A model generated the notes under the pieces. The model was given only the letters and a program-made list of their open reading frames with translations. It ran no database searches and was not told the DNA's origin. A stretch of DNA of 64,000 nt from positions 76,135,642 through 76,199,641 of the forward strand of contig CM049306.1 in NCBI GenBank assembly GCA_026874595.1, written 5' to 3'. The translations under genes and the position numbers were made by a program. Below, piece after piece: positions 15,401 to 29,200 of the stretch. Numbering within the stretch: position 1 is the stretch's first letter; every line of letters starts with the position of its first letter. This DNA comes from Sipunculus nudus. Lineage: Eukaryota; Annelida; Sipuncula; Golfingiida; Sipunculidae.

Positions 15401-18400
15401 ACATGCAGTGCAATGGCATAATATTTTATTGTTCTTCCTTAACTTATGCCAATTTTACTGGCTGTTTCTTAGTAATGTCACCAGATTGTGCGCTGAAATG
15501 CATTTTGTGTGTGATGTAACTTTTCTCAGTCAAACTATTTACACAGAACCTGACCGACAGTATTGAAATAAAAAGCCTCACTTTGGAGGATTAATGCTGC
15601 TTCAGGACCTAAAATGCTTTCAGCATATAAACAGTGCTTCGTTATATATAGCAAGGGGTTGATACTCATGATCATGCAGCTGTTAGATTAACCTTTCTAC
15701 AAGAAACCTTTAACCACCTCATGAGGAAGATTGTGCTTTAATGCCAGCTAGTTATTCAGCCAATCACAGAGCTTGTCACAAATTGCCAAATCTTTGTAAT
15801 GCCCTCTGGTGGCTAAACTGAGGAAGCAAAAGAAAAAAACTAACCTACACAACTTGTGAATAAAGAGCTGTGTAAATATTGTAAATAACATCATAATATA
15901 CTTATTTTGTAGAAGCAAACCGTGCAGAGTTAGCCAGGTTTTCCAAAAATTTCCTGCCCATCTTGTTCAATATCTTCACAAGCGAGCCTGAGAATGAGAA
16001 AGACTCCAGCAGGCTGGCTGTACTGGAGACTGTCAAATGTTACCTGCAGATTACAGAGCCTAAGGTGAGTTGTGTAAACTACTGGCTGAACCAGGGGCTG
16101 TCACAAATATATCTTCATGGGCAGTTATGCCCATCAGTGAAACAAGGGGGAGGTCATGTTATCATTCTGAAGACTGTTTGGTGCCTGTATACAACACAAA
16201 AACAATTGATCTATCCATGAACTCTGTGTGACCTTAATCGCATATTCAATGAAAAATCATGAGCAGAGCAGTTGAGAGTAACAAATAAAGTTACTTCTGG
16301 CAAAGTAAACATCCCACAGGCTCAAAATTTGCATAATTTGGGCAACCCTCCCAAACAGAACATTTTTCTGCACCAGTACACGTGTCTTTTTTTTGTACAA
16401 AGGAGACAGTATTTAAAGTTCTAGGCCAAAGGTTGCAGTAGTCATTCCTGTGGCTACCTAGAGAATAATAATGTCATACCTGAGACATAATTGGTATTAG
16501 ACAAATAATCTAAAAATATTGCCAAACATTTCACAATGACTGAGATATATTCATCACTGGAGAACAAAGATAAGGCAATTCCAGCTGATGATGTCAGTCA
16601 AGGCGACCTTTGTGGCATAACTATTGTCTTGTAAAGAGCTCCTACAACCAGGCATGGAAAGCCTGAGTGGGAGCATAATGGGGACTCATTAGCTTAATTA
16701 GATCAAAAGGGCAGGGCATAAGGGCTCTGGTGTTTAGGTCCATTCTTTTAATAAATTAAAATTAGAGTTTGCACCAAGGTTGTACCTTAAGCAAGGAGTA
16801 TTTTTTTATACACAAAAAACAGAATCACAACAAACTTACCCATCAGTGCCTCAAAATCAAATTGACGAAATTTTGACAGAAATCAGAGATTCACTTATTA
16901 TATTTTATGACTTCAGTTCCTGCTTGGAAAACCTGAAATTCAGAATGTCTCACAGCCTGGTAGTCACAAACAGTGGCAGGAGGAAAATAGGTCATAGTGA
17001 GATCTTTGATCCTGCACTGCCTTTGTCATGGATACTTGTAGCTGTCTTTAAGACAATCTTGTGTCCGTCTTATGATGGTCTCATTCAGTTGTAACCAAAA
17101 GTTTGCCTCTACGACCAGTGATCAATCATAAAGATGGTCTCATGACAGTTGTAAGACTATCCCAAATAGACAAATTTAACGGAAATCTACACTTATAGCA
17201 ATTCAAGCCCCTGTGGATAAATATAAGGCATGGTTGGCCATAGATTCATCATTGAACAACCGTGCAAAGTGTATTTTGTGTCACAAGATTTTCAATGTAG
17301 GCAGCATGGGTGAAGCAGCACTGATCGACTGTCTTTAAACTTTCAGGTCCTTGAAAAATGCTTGAAATTTTTCTCATGATAAGTGTATGAACCCTGTCAG
17401 AAGATGTTTGGTCCCTGAGTGTTCTTAAGGTGTTTGAATAAAACTGCTGTGCATTTTACACTCGAATCATATAAGTCTGATGACTATGATCCGTTAGTTA
17501 GATTAAAATCTTTTCTTCATTCCCTCTATTTCAGCTTGTACAGAGTTTCTTTGACAAGATCTGTGAGAAGATCCAGGAAGGTGATGTATCAGCATTTAGA
17601 AGGTAGGAACATTCTTTAAAATTTAAACTGTATTGTCATGAGCATACATTACTCCCACTCCCAGAATTCATTATGTTAGCAGAACTTTGATTAAACTGAT
17701 ATTTTTACCATTTATTGTTTGCATACCAGTAATTTGGCCATTTTAGCGGGTTACATTTGTATAGACATATGGATTTACTTGACTTATGTATGGCCAACCA
17801 CCTAAGCAAAATTCATCTAGATTTTGGGGGTCTTGAGGTCAAAGGTCAAGGTCACAGAACCCACATCACAAGTTTGTAGATGCATTTTAAGCCAGCTTTT
17901 CATTCAAGACCTTTTGTCTTGCACATATAGTTCTATAGGGGTAGATTTTCATAAATTTTTGGGTCACAAGGTCAATAAGCCATCTGTCCTTAGATTGTCA
18001 ACAGATTGGCAGGGCTCTCATTGGTCTGATATAAATAACAATCCCACAATGGTGGTGGGAAGCTGCTCAGGCCACCCTGCCTTGTATGGAGGGGAAAACT
18101 CCCAATTTTAAGTGGCCAGGAACCATAACGCGAGTTAGTTTTGTGTCAGATAAAACCATTTGGTTCAACTTTATGTGCATGCAAGAGATAAGTTAGTGAC
18201 ATGCTGTCGGTAGGTTAGAAATGGATAGTTTATGCAGCAGGTCACTTGGGGTCCTCTGTCAGTCGTTTCATACCTTGTGTCTTTATATTACTATGTGTAA
18301 CATAAGGCTTATATAGAGGTCATTTAGACATGTCTTAATAGTTATTTCAAGGGCTGCGGATGGACCATCTCAGAGTAGAAGCACAACCAGTTTATGGTCA

Positions 18401-21400
18401 GAATTAATCCAGTTATATGGACTCTTTAAAATGTTTAACTGATAATTTTACATCTCCAGGCATGCATTAATGGACCTATGTACTGCCATGGTACCGTATC
18501 TAGACAGCAAAAGGTTAAAAATTCTCTACACCTTGGCCACCAGCAACCTAGAGGTAGGTAACTGCAAAGTGTCAGGTGATTTCAATTAAGAAACTGGTAA
18601 AAAGATAGGATTCTGCAGCAGGCTTTGATCAAGTACAGCAGGTCTGTACTTCAGTACAAAGTATTTCAGCTTTTGATAAGTACAAGTCCAAGTACAGAAT
18701 GTTTAGGTGTATTTGAGTACAAGTACAAGTACAGGAGTTTGTACTTAAGTACAAGTACAACTGTATAAGTACTTTTATCATTTATTTCATTCAGATAAAG
18801 AAAAACACACAAAGTTTTCTTTTATTATGTATAATAAACATTGTTTATACCTGGATTATAAAGAAAAACACACAAAATGTTCTTTTATTATGTATAATAA
18901 ACATTGTTTATACCTGGATTATACACTAGGAATGAAATGGTCAGCAGAATTAACACATTTCTATCAGTCTGTCATAGAGCTAAGATATTCTGAACATCAC
19001 AGGGTTTCCTCATGCTGTGTTTATGGTCAGTAGATACAAGTTTCTTTTTTGTTTATATCTTGTACTTGACTAGTACTTGATTTTTCAAGTACCTTTTTGG
19101 CAAGTACAAGGACAGTACTTGTACTGTACTTAGTTAAATGTGCCAAGTACATGTACAGGGCAAGTACTCAGATATTTGTACTTAAGTACCAGTACCAAGT
19201 ACATGTACTTGGCCAAAACCTGTTCTGCAGCTATCACACATTCTTGTTTGTAAATTTGTAATGTACTTTTTAATTTGTCATGTATATTAATAACACAAGA
19301 CTTGTGCATGGCCCCACACTTTTGTGCTCTGATTTATTTTTAATGGAGCATACAAGTTCTTGAGTATAATTCAGTTCTCTTGCAAAAAAGTTCTCATACA
19401 ATTTAAGTATAAGCTTTGGAAAACTTAGCTTCATTGACAGCCTGTTGTGTTATATAACAATACTGCACCATGTAAAATAAAGGTCTATCAAACTTAAAGT
19501 AACACATGTTGTAATGAAAGGACATGAAAATGTAAACAGGCAGCTTTTTGTTGTATTATGCAATGATAAAATGATAAAATTTATTTTAATTGGATTTTTG
19601 GATGATTTTAAAGAAAAAGAATTCTATGCAATTTCTTTGCCAGTTTGAAATTGCATTGTTTTGTTTATTAACATACTATAGATAAGACCTTGGCTTTTTA
19701 GTGCATTATTAAAAAAATATTATGCTATGATAAAGTGACATATATTTATTTCCATCAGTTTTCTGGATAATATTTTAAGAAAGGAAATCCGGTGCTGATT
19801 TTAACAAGATGCCAGTTTTATTGCCAATTTGAAATTGTTTTCTGTTTTGTTTATTAACTTACTAAAGATAAGAACATGTAGAAAAATTCTTACCATGCCC
19901 TCAGGTTGTTTGATATTATGCAGTGATCAAGTGATAAATGTACTTTTATACAGTTTTTCTTGATAATATTTAAAAAAAATCCTGTGCTGTTGTAACAAGA
20001 TACTTATTTCATTGCCGATTTAGAATGATTGTTTTCTGTTTTGATTATTAACAGAGTATGGATAAGACCATGCAGAAGAAGTCGTACCGTGCCCTCGAGG
20101 ATATCTGTGCAGGAAAGTCTGACGACAGCAAGTGCTTTGTCACTTCACATCTTAAACAGCTCCAAAGCGACCTGCTCAACTCTCTCTCTACATCCAGCCC
20201 TTCATCGAAGGCAGTAAGTATTATCACTTTCCATCTGTGTAATGCAGGCCTCGCACCTTGTGATTGGGCACTGATTGCCTATGATTTTCACTGTGTGTTC
20301 AGTAGTTAGCACTTTTCTCAACATAGATTTTACCATGCTCAGACATAGATTGTGCCAAATTCAGTTCTCTCATTTTTATTCCAGTTGGTTGATTAAACTC
20401 TGATCTAGACATTTATTTGCAACAAAAAGAAAACAGAATTCTTTGGTATTTTATGGGGATAAAGTGGTGAAATTCTTATATTACCTTTTCCAATTATTGA
20501 AATCAATTTGATCAAACTCATAGAGGCAGTTGGTAAGTATGAGGGCTCTAGCGGTATAAAATTATTTACCTGCTTACTGTCCAGACTGGTCGCCAGAGAT
20601 CAATCACTGACTTTCTTTTACAAATGTCTTACAGAAGATTGGACCCTATGAGGGGCTTTGTCCTTTTAAAATTTTAAACTCCTGGTAGTGGTAAATCTAG
20701 TATGGCTGCCATGCAAATATTTAAAAATCCTTTTGCAATAATAATTTATTAGGTAACACTGTGATTTTATGAAAATTAGTGTCTTTTAGATTATTTGCAA
20801 TAAAACATTTTTAGACCCATCTGACATCTAATATGCAAATATGGCCCTGGGCTGCCCTTTGGAGGAACTAGCAATCGCGGGGCCCTTTTTGAGGACCTTT
20901 ACAATCCCAAACCTCTAGTTATCATATTATAGAGGGTCCATTTCTGGAATTTACTTGCTTTACTGTACATATACCAAGCTAATAAACAACTAGCTATTTG
21001 TCCAACATTTAGTAAATCTTCAGCTTATGAAGAACATGCTTGTCAAATAGAATTTTCTTTTCAAATAGAAGAGAAAAGGAGAGACAGGTAAATACCAAAA
21101 TATGAATAAGTAAAATTGATCTTAAATTCAGTTGTCACACTAAATAATTATTGTATTAAACTGATATATGCAATTTTTTGTCTCTTTATAAGAATATATT
21201 TGTACTCTTGAATATCTTGTTACAAGTAGATACCAAAATATATATAAGTAAAATTGATTTTAAATTCAGTTGTCACAGTAAATTATTATTGTATCAAAGA
21301 GATGTAATGTTTTATTTGTTTCTGTATAAGAGAATATTTAAACTCTTAAATCTCTTGTTACAGCCTCGGCTGAGATGTTTAGCAAACATATTCCGTCAGT

Positions 21401-23239
21401 TAGATGTGAGCCAGGAAGACTTCATGCATGCTGTGATTCCAGAGGTAAGAAGGCCCTGCTGACATTTGTCCTGGGTATTTGTTTAAAAAAATTGATTCAT
21501 ATATAAACTTAATAAAGTGAAACCTGTGTTATGAAACCACCAATGGGACAGGCCAAAAGTGATATTAATTCACAGGTGGTCTTATTTGACACGTCAGTTA
21601 TAACCAGAGTGATGGCTCTTGGTTCACTCAGGGGTGGTCTTAACAGACAGCTGGTCTTTAGACAGGTTCTACTGTAATTGTAAAAAAAGTAGAAAGATTT
21701 TAGTGTTGATACAGTGTGTTGGATTATAAATTTATTGAGATTTTAATCTATAGAAATATTATATTTTAAAGTTTCATATGTATCTTTGATGGGACATGGC
21801 TTGGTAGTTCAGATATCCTGAATTTTGTAAACATAGCATAACTATTTAAAAAAAAAAGATTGAAGTGATACAGTATTAATTTACTGTTTCCTTATACTGT
21901 TTACTCAGCACATGAATGAAGATTTATCTATTTTACAGGCAATCTTATGTACAAAAGAAGTAGGAGAGAGAGCATGTACGGCAGCATATAACCTCCTTGT
22001 ACAGATCGGTGACGCGTGTATACGCTGGTCAGAGTCAGCTGATTCGGGTAATTATTGCTTTTAAGGGGGAACTTGACTACCAGTTATTTTTTTAAAATGA
22101 TTTTACACAGATATTCTAATAAAAATATTAAATACCATACTGTTTAATTGATAAAATGTGATATTTTCAATTTGGAATGTTCATGGGGGGAGTATTTTAG
22201 TTCCAGGGCCTTTGTTTATTGGAGTTGTTGATTATCTGTTCTTTATCATATATGAGTCATAAATTATCAATATAACAAATCAGAACAGTTAAGCTTTGAT
22301 AAATTTCAGATAGAAACATTACAAAGAAAGTTGATTTTGAGATTTTACTTAACCAATTGTATGGTGCTATAGATGATGAATGACACCTCTCTGTGGTCTT
22401 ACGTGAACTAATATATAATCAGATCTTGTTTGTAGGGATATTGATATGTATATATTTTTTTTATATAAAAAACTCCTTACTTGATATGCACTAAATACTT
22501 CAAGCATGCTATACACCTACCTTTTCTGTTGAAATTTTTGTGATTTCTGGCTAACTATTTTTAAATGTTAATGGACTGTAGGTAATTCCTGTTAGAAAAA
22601 GTTCTTATAACACCTCAGTGATTGATGTATATACAGCTTGTACAGGCACCAATGTTGACAAACAAAAAGAACATGTAAACTAATTGTGTAGAATTTGAAA
22701 GGTCAGTATCTGCTAAACACCCTTTGCAAACTCTGGTTCATCAGACTTGGTACCAGATGTCCTTGTTGAATGTGTTTGAATTATTTTGGTTGGCTCCACC
22801 CTTCGTTATAAACAGGAGGATATAAACAAAACAAACAGCCTGATCAGCATTTTCTAGTCTATTTTTAGCTAAGCTGACTGTAAGTCATAGTCCATTGTCC
22901 GTCGTCCGTCCGTCAATGTGGCACGTTTTGAAACTGTAAGACCTAGGAATCCAAAATTCGACATAACGTTAGATGTCCCCAAGATCTCCTACCAAGCCAA
23001 AACTGGATCTTTGAGACTTCGTTCCTTTGAGAAATTAAGGAAAAACCTCAATTTTTTATTAAAAACCTATTTTTACACTTCAGGACTGCCTTATATCAAA
23101 ACCACTCATCTGTTTTTATGATTTTATGACAGGTGGCGCCACCTACATTCACGTTCATGCTGCATCCCTTGTTTTTATTAAAGGTACAAGGAATTACCTT
23201 TAGTTAATATATGTCAATTAATAGAATATACCTCTTTAA

Positions 23240-23280
<41 letters not shown>

Positions 23281-26200
23281 CATACTTGTTAATTTTACTT
23301 TCAGACACTATTTCATTGTACCTGGAACATGTGATGGCTGGTTTAGCTGGTTCTCCTCACATGATCAGCGCCACCACACTAGCACTCACCAGACTACTGT
23401 ACAAATATAAAGGTAAGATGTCTACTATTATAGTACAGTACAACCTTGAATATCCAAATGGTTTTGTGGACCTAAAACGTTTTCGCATTATTCAGATATG
23501 GATACTTAACTTCAGACATTTTTCAAGAAGTATACTAGTATACTCCTAGTATGTTGATCAGTATGTTGGGCATACCGTTATCTGTGTTCACATGTGTAAA
23601 CATGATAATCCTGGCATATAGTAACATTATTTCATCAGATAATTTGTAATCATTGTTAATCCTATTTTTCTTTCAAAAGCAGCCAAGCATGTATTAAAGG
23701 CAAAGTTTGGTTCCTTACTTTGAATTTCAGAAATTCAAATTTTCATAAAAAAAAAAAAATTGAAATTTGAGGTTCTTCTGTTTTACAGATTAACCTTACA
23801 AGAGATATCTTTTGTGATTCCTGATTCATGTGATTCTTAATAGTAAAGCAGGTTTAATTTTGTTAAATTGTGTTTTCTTGTGTAATACAGTTAAAACATC
23901 ATGTCAAACTTGCCTAGGTTAAAACCCTGTCTGTGTCAAAAGTCATCAGCTCAAAGTTTCAACTAACAGTGGTTATTTATAATTTTAAATTATTACCAGG
24001 TAAAACCTGCCTGTGTTAAATCTCCCATACATGTGTCAAAGGTTTCAGTCAGTCCCTTTGATGATCTTATTTTAACACATTGTATATTTATTGTATTAAT
24101 ATTTTATGCTAGAGGGCAAATTTAATTTTGCTGACAGTAATATTTAATATTCAAAAAGACTTTTTATTTAATTTTATAAATTAATAAATGGTTTCACTTG
24201 GCTCAATAAATGGAAATAAATTGCAAACACAATTTTTCATAAAGTAGGCTACATATTTAAGGTTCTCCCTAACTTTTGAGTCTCAGAGCTGGATAAGAGG
24301 TTACAAACCCCTGTTACTAAATCATTAAGTGGCCAGGGGTTTTCTGTTTATACCAGAAGGTGTATTAATATGTCACTGCCACTATCGGAGCTTCCACATT
24401 GATCAGTAGTTGTTCTCCTGTTGCAGCCAAGGTATCATCAGAACTACTGGGAACAGTCATACGTAATGCCTGTCTACTGCTGAAATCGAAAGCCCGAGAA
24501 GTGGTGCAGTCAACGCTAGGACTGGTGAAGGTCGTCCTCTCAATCTTTGCCGACACCACACTGGCCCAGTTCCTCTCAGAGATGGTAAGACACTGTATTA
24601 TCACGGCTGAAGGGTTATCGTAATACAGCAAAACCTTCCCTATATACCACCTTGGTCTAGGGACTGCCTCAAAATAACAACCACCTTTTCACAGTCCGAA
24701 CTTTTTTATTGTTCTTTATATTAGACCTTGAGAATGCTACCCCTTTATTGAGGTTCTGTTGGTGGTCATAATTTTGAGGTTTCATTGTATATCTGTCTAT
24801 TAAAAAAATTATTATGATTATTGATGGCTGTTACGAAAATCCATTTAAATATACCCACAAAAGCATGAACTACCACAGCTGAGATAACTCTTAAGCTGTA
24901 TCTAGCAGAGACATTTAAAAAAAAATTTCAAGGCAGATAAAGTACTTATAAAACATTAAACCTTTTTATTAGGTTCCACCAGGCTTTGCAATTCATCTTC
25001 TTTAATTGCTCAGTGATTGTGGCTGCCAGTTTTGGTTGTAATAACAGGTTTAGACTCTCATCTGAAAAATATTGAAATAATTTTGATAATCAAGATAATG
25101 GCACTATAGTTGATATTTACATATCCCCATGGTCTTGTCATATTTATCAATAATTTTCAATCAATATTTGATTGTGAGATAAAATGTGATTCATGATCAG
25201 TATTGCCATTTCTCCATGTAGCAACTGGAAGATACCCAATATATGTTATAAAATACTATCATATGACCCATTATTGTGTAGGGAGTTCATATAGTTTTTT
25301 GCTTGATGGTACAGTAATAGCCCCTTTGTTGAAATAATATATTGAATTTCTCAGGATATATAAGAAAATATGGAAAATAATCCCCCTTAGGACACACTTG
25401 GATCATCCCTGACACATCAAGACTGACCATTTCTGAAATGTAAACACCATAGGAGTTGGGAGACATTGGTTTCATGTGGCTAGAGTTATCATATAGAATT
25501 CATATTCAAAACTATATCCATTAAGTACTGATCCAGAAATCATAAAAAATACTTATATAGGTAACTTTAATATTTTTTATAATTGATTTTTTTGTACATA
25601 TGAACACAGATAATGTTGTGAAATATATAATTTTCAGGTTTCTAGTCTGGTTTCAATGAAGGAGGATTGTAAACATCACTTCAGGTTCAAAGCCAAGGAA
25701 ATCTTTACGAGGCTGGTCAGGAAATTTGGGTAAAGAATCGTAACATTTTCTGTGGTTGGCTTTCTATTTATAAGGGGTTTCAAATTCACGATATTTGCAA
25801 AGGGAAATTATCGCGAAAAAATAAACTCCTTGTTAATAAGAGCAAAAGCTTCAAAGAGAAGTTGTTAAGCAAAATATTGATATATAAATAAAAATTGATA
25901 TTGTATATTACTTGTAAATTAAAGACTGCTATAGTAAATGATATCAAATCTTTTAAACAATCTGCCGATAATGAACAAGAATTTCCACTTGTTGGATGTG
26001 GCCTCTAGTTGTCCAGTTTTACGATTTACATAAAGATTATTCAATATATATATCTAATTCATATTATGATGGATATTATAACCAGTCAGTTAAATAGTTT
26101 ACACCATGGGCCGATCACGAAAATGGAACCCTCGCAAAACCATGGTAATGTGAAAATCATGAAATTTTAACCCTGCAAATATAAAGCCTGCCACAGTATA

Positions 26201-29200
26201 TTGAAACATGCAAATCATAAACACACATATAATGTGATCATAAAGTGTATTCTCTGAAGATTTAGAATACATTTTATCAAATAATTATTACCTGTGAGAA
26301 AGGAGTATACAAATAAAGGACCTTTTATCATTAAGACTTTGGATGTTACCATTAAATAAATAAGCACATACTGATTTTGTTGGTTTCATTTATTTGATAT
26401 TTTCTTTTATATTTTTATAAATTTAATTTACATACAACAACATTGTATCTGATATTAATGAATTTTTCTGCCTTCACATAAAAAGTTCCAACAGTGTTGT
26501 CAGTATAGTTTAAAATATTTAATCAATAATTATACTAAAACACATTTTATTTGTCTTCTGGTCAGATTATGATCAGTGCTTCAATCAGAAATAGGATTTT
26601 CCATGATGTACTGTCATATATTTTATATAGATGTGAAATAATTATTTAGCTCTCATAGTTAGAACCAATACACATTAAAAATCTCCTGTGGATGCAGAGA
26701 TTTAAAAAAAAAAATTTAATTGATATAGTCTCTTCGATATTTGTCATCATATTAGCTTAATAGTATAATCCAGTTAAATATATTTATATATATACTTGTG
26801 CAGTGTCTGTAGCACCTTCTAGATGTCATGCTACTAAACTTTAAATATTTAACATATAACAATGTAGACCTTACAAAATAACATATGACAAAAAAGGTAT
26901 CCATGAAATTAAGTTTTAGATGTTTTTATTGTATCAGGTACCAGACTATTCAAAGCATGGTACCAGACAGTCATCAGAAAATGCTCACTAACATCCGGAA
27001 GGATCAGGAGAGAAAGAAGAAGAAAAGGAAAGAAAAGACGAGTACCAGGGAAGATGGAGAGGGAGAAGATGGCTTCTCTACAAAAGCTCAGCCTCAAAGG
27101 TGAGATGCTGTACCTGAAGTCTTTAAATTTGTGATTATGGGTTTACTTAAATCCACCTGTTCACCTGCCTAATCTGTAGAATTAATCTGATTTCGAGCTT
27201 ACTCTGGGTACATATTAATGATCTGTTGGTTATTCTTGCTAAGAAAGGTTCTTGTAATCTATGATGGATATATGACCTTGTGATCCTTCAGTATCTGCAC
27301 ATCAGTCAGATGGTTTCTATATATTTACATACTGAAAATGATGTAACTGTAGGTGGTTAGTTGCATATGTGCAGAATTGATATGATTTTTAGCTCAGCTG
27401 ACTATAAGTCATCTGAGCTATAATCGTGGTCCATTGTCCGTCGTCCGTCCGTCCGTACATGTGGCACGTTTTGAAACCGTAAGACCTAGGAATCCAAAAT
27501 TCGGCATAATGTTAGATGTCCCCAAGATCTCCTACCAAGCCAAAAACTGGGTCTTTGCCACTTCGTTACTTTGAGAAATTAAGGAAAAACCTCAATTTTT
27601 TATTAAAAACCTATTTTCACACTTCAGGACTGTCTAATATCAAAACCACTCATCTGTTTTTCCTTATATTTACCATAAATATTCCTCTATATAGTTCCTA
27701 TGTACATGTCAGAAATTATGTCTGTATTATGTAATTTAAAAAAGTTATGGGCCTAAACATAATGCATTTTGTAAAAAATCAGGAAAGATATTTGATCACT
27801 TAGCACAAAACATGTTAAAGCTATGGACTTTTTTTCCAGTAATATAACTTTAATTAATCAAAATTAAATTGTATACCCAAATTAGATCAAAATCTTTAAA
27901 TTTTTTTTTTAAATATTAACAAAAATAAAAAATTGGTACCTTAAATTTTGCCCAACTTTGACCATGGCACTTTTTTTTCCTGTAAGTACTGTGGATTTAA
28001 TTTTCACAGCATGTTTTTGTTAACATTTTGTCTTTTAACACCAAAAATTTAAAACTAGTTGATCAAAAACTGTAGATTTTATTCAAGTTTTCAAGCACCA
28101 TGTAACATATTGTTTACATCAAGCTAGTGTTATGCAGTTTGCAAGAGCTCAGCTCCCCAGCTTCAGCTCTCAGTTCCAAAAATTTGGCATACAATTAGAT
28201 GTCTCCAAAATCCCCTACCATGCCAAGAATTTGGACACTAGCACTTATGAGATATAAATGAAAAATTTCATTTTTCCATTAAAAACCCATTGTTACACTT
28301 CAAGACTGCCTAATATCAAAACCACTGATCTGACTTTAATCATATATAATATACATATTTTTCTATACATTCTCTATGCACATGCCAGAAATGATGTCAG
28401 TATTGCGTAATTGTTTTAAGTTATGAGCCCAAACAATGCACATCGTAAAAAATCAAATATATTTACTACCTTAACAAAGGGATTGCTGAAGCTAGAGATT
28501 TTTTTTTTCAGGGATGTAACATTATTTAATCAAGATTCAATTCTATACCCAAAATTAGTTCTGAATTTTTTTAAATTTTATAAGTTATAAGTATAATTAT
28601 AAAAATAGTACCTTAAATTTGTTTCCTGTGAGCACTATTGATATAATTTTCATATCATGCACACATAAGGATTTCAGCTTTTTAGTTTAGAAAGCTGAAA
28701 GAAATTGGCCAAAAATTGTAGCTTTTATTAATATTTTTATGAGACCATGTCAGACCTTGGCTCTCCAGCCCCTCTTGAGTCACCTGTATGTTGACCTTGT
28801 TGAACTTTCAGCAAATTATGCATGCTTGAGGCGAGGCATTCACTTGGGCAGCCAGGCAGCTTATGGCCAGCCACAGTTGATCCAGGTGTCCAACCCAAAT
28901 CATACAGTAGTTTTAACCAACAACATAACAATCAACAATAAATTAATGAATTTTTATTGTTTTTTTTAATAACTAATTAAAGAAAAATAGAAAAGAAATT
29001 TGTTAGTTTATAATAACAGGAAATTAACTTGCAGCTACTGATGATATAAGAATCTTGTATCGATGGATAGAATGTCATGTATTCCAAATAACACCATGCA
29101 GTCACCTATGGTATTTTTCAGTTCAATTTTAATGATAAAAAAGTAAATCATATTATTCATTACTAATCATTAGGGATGATATGAGGGAAATTAATGATAG

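Noticed and set aside
16576-16675. C/D-box snoRNA-like pattern (CTGATGATG ... CCTGAG with a 4-bp stem)
   Set aside because: The stem is weak, the C box deviates from consensus, no C'/D' boxes are seen and no rRNA guide was recognised.
16780-17094. 104-codon ORF in an RRP12 intron
   Set aside because: No motif or conservation cue; length expected by chance in several kb of intron.
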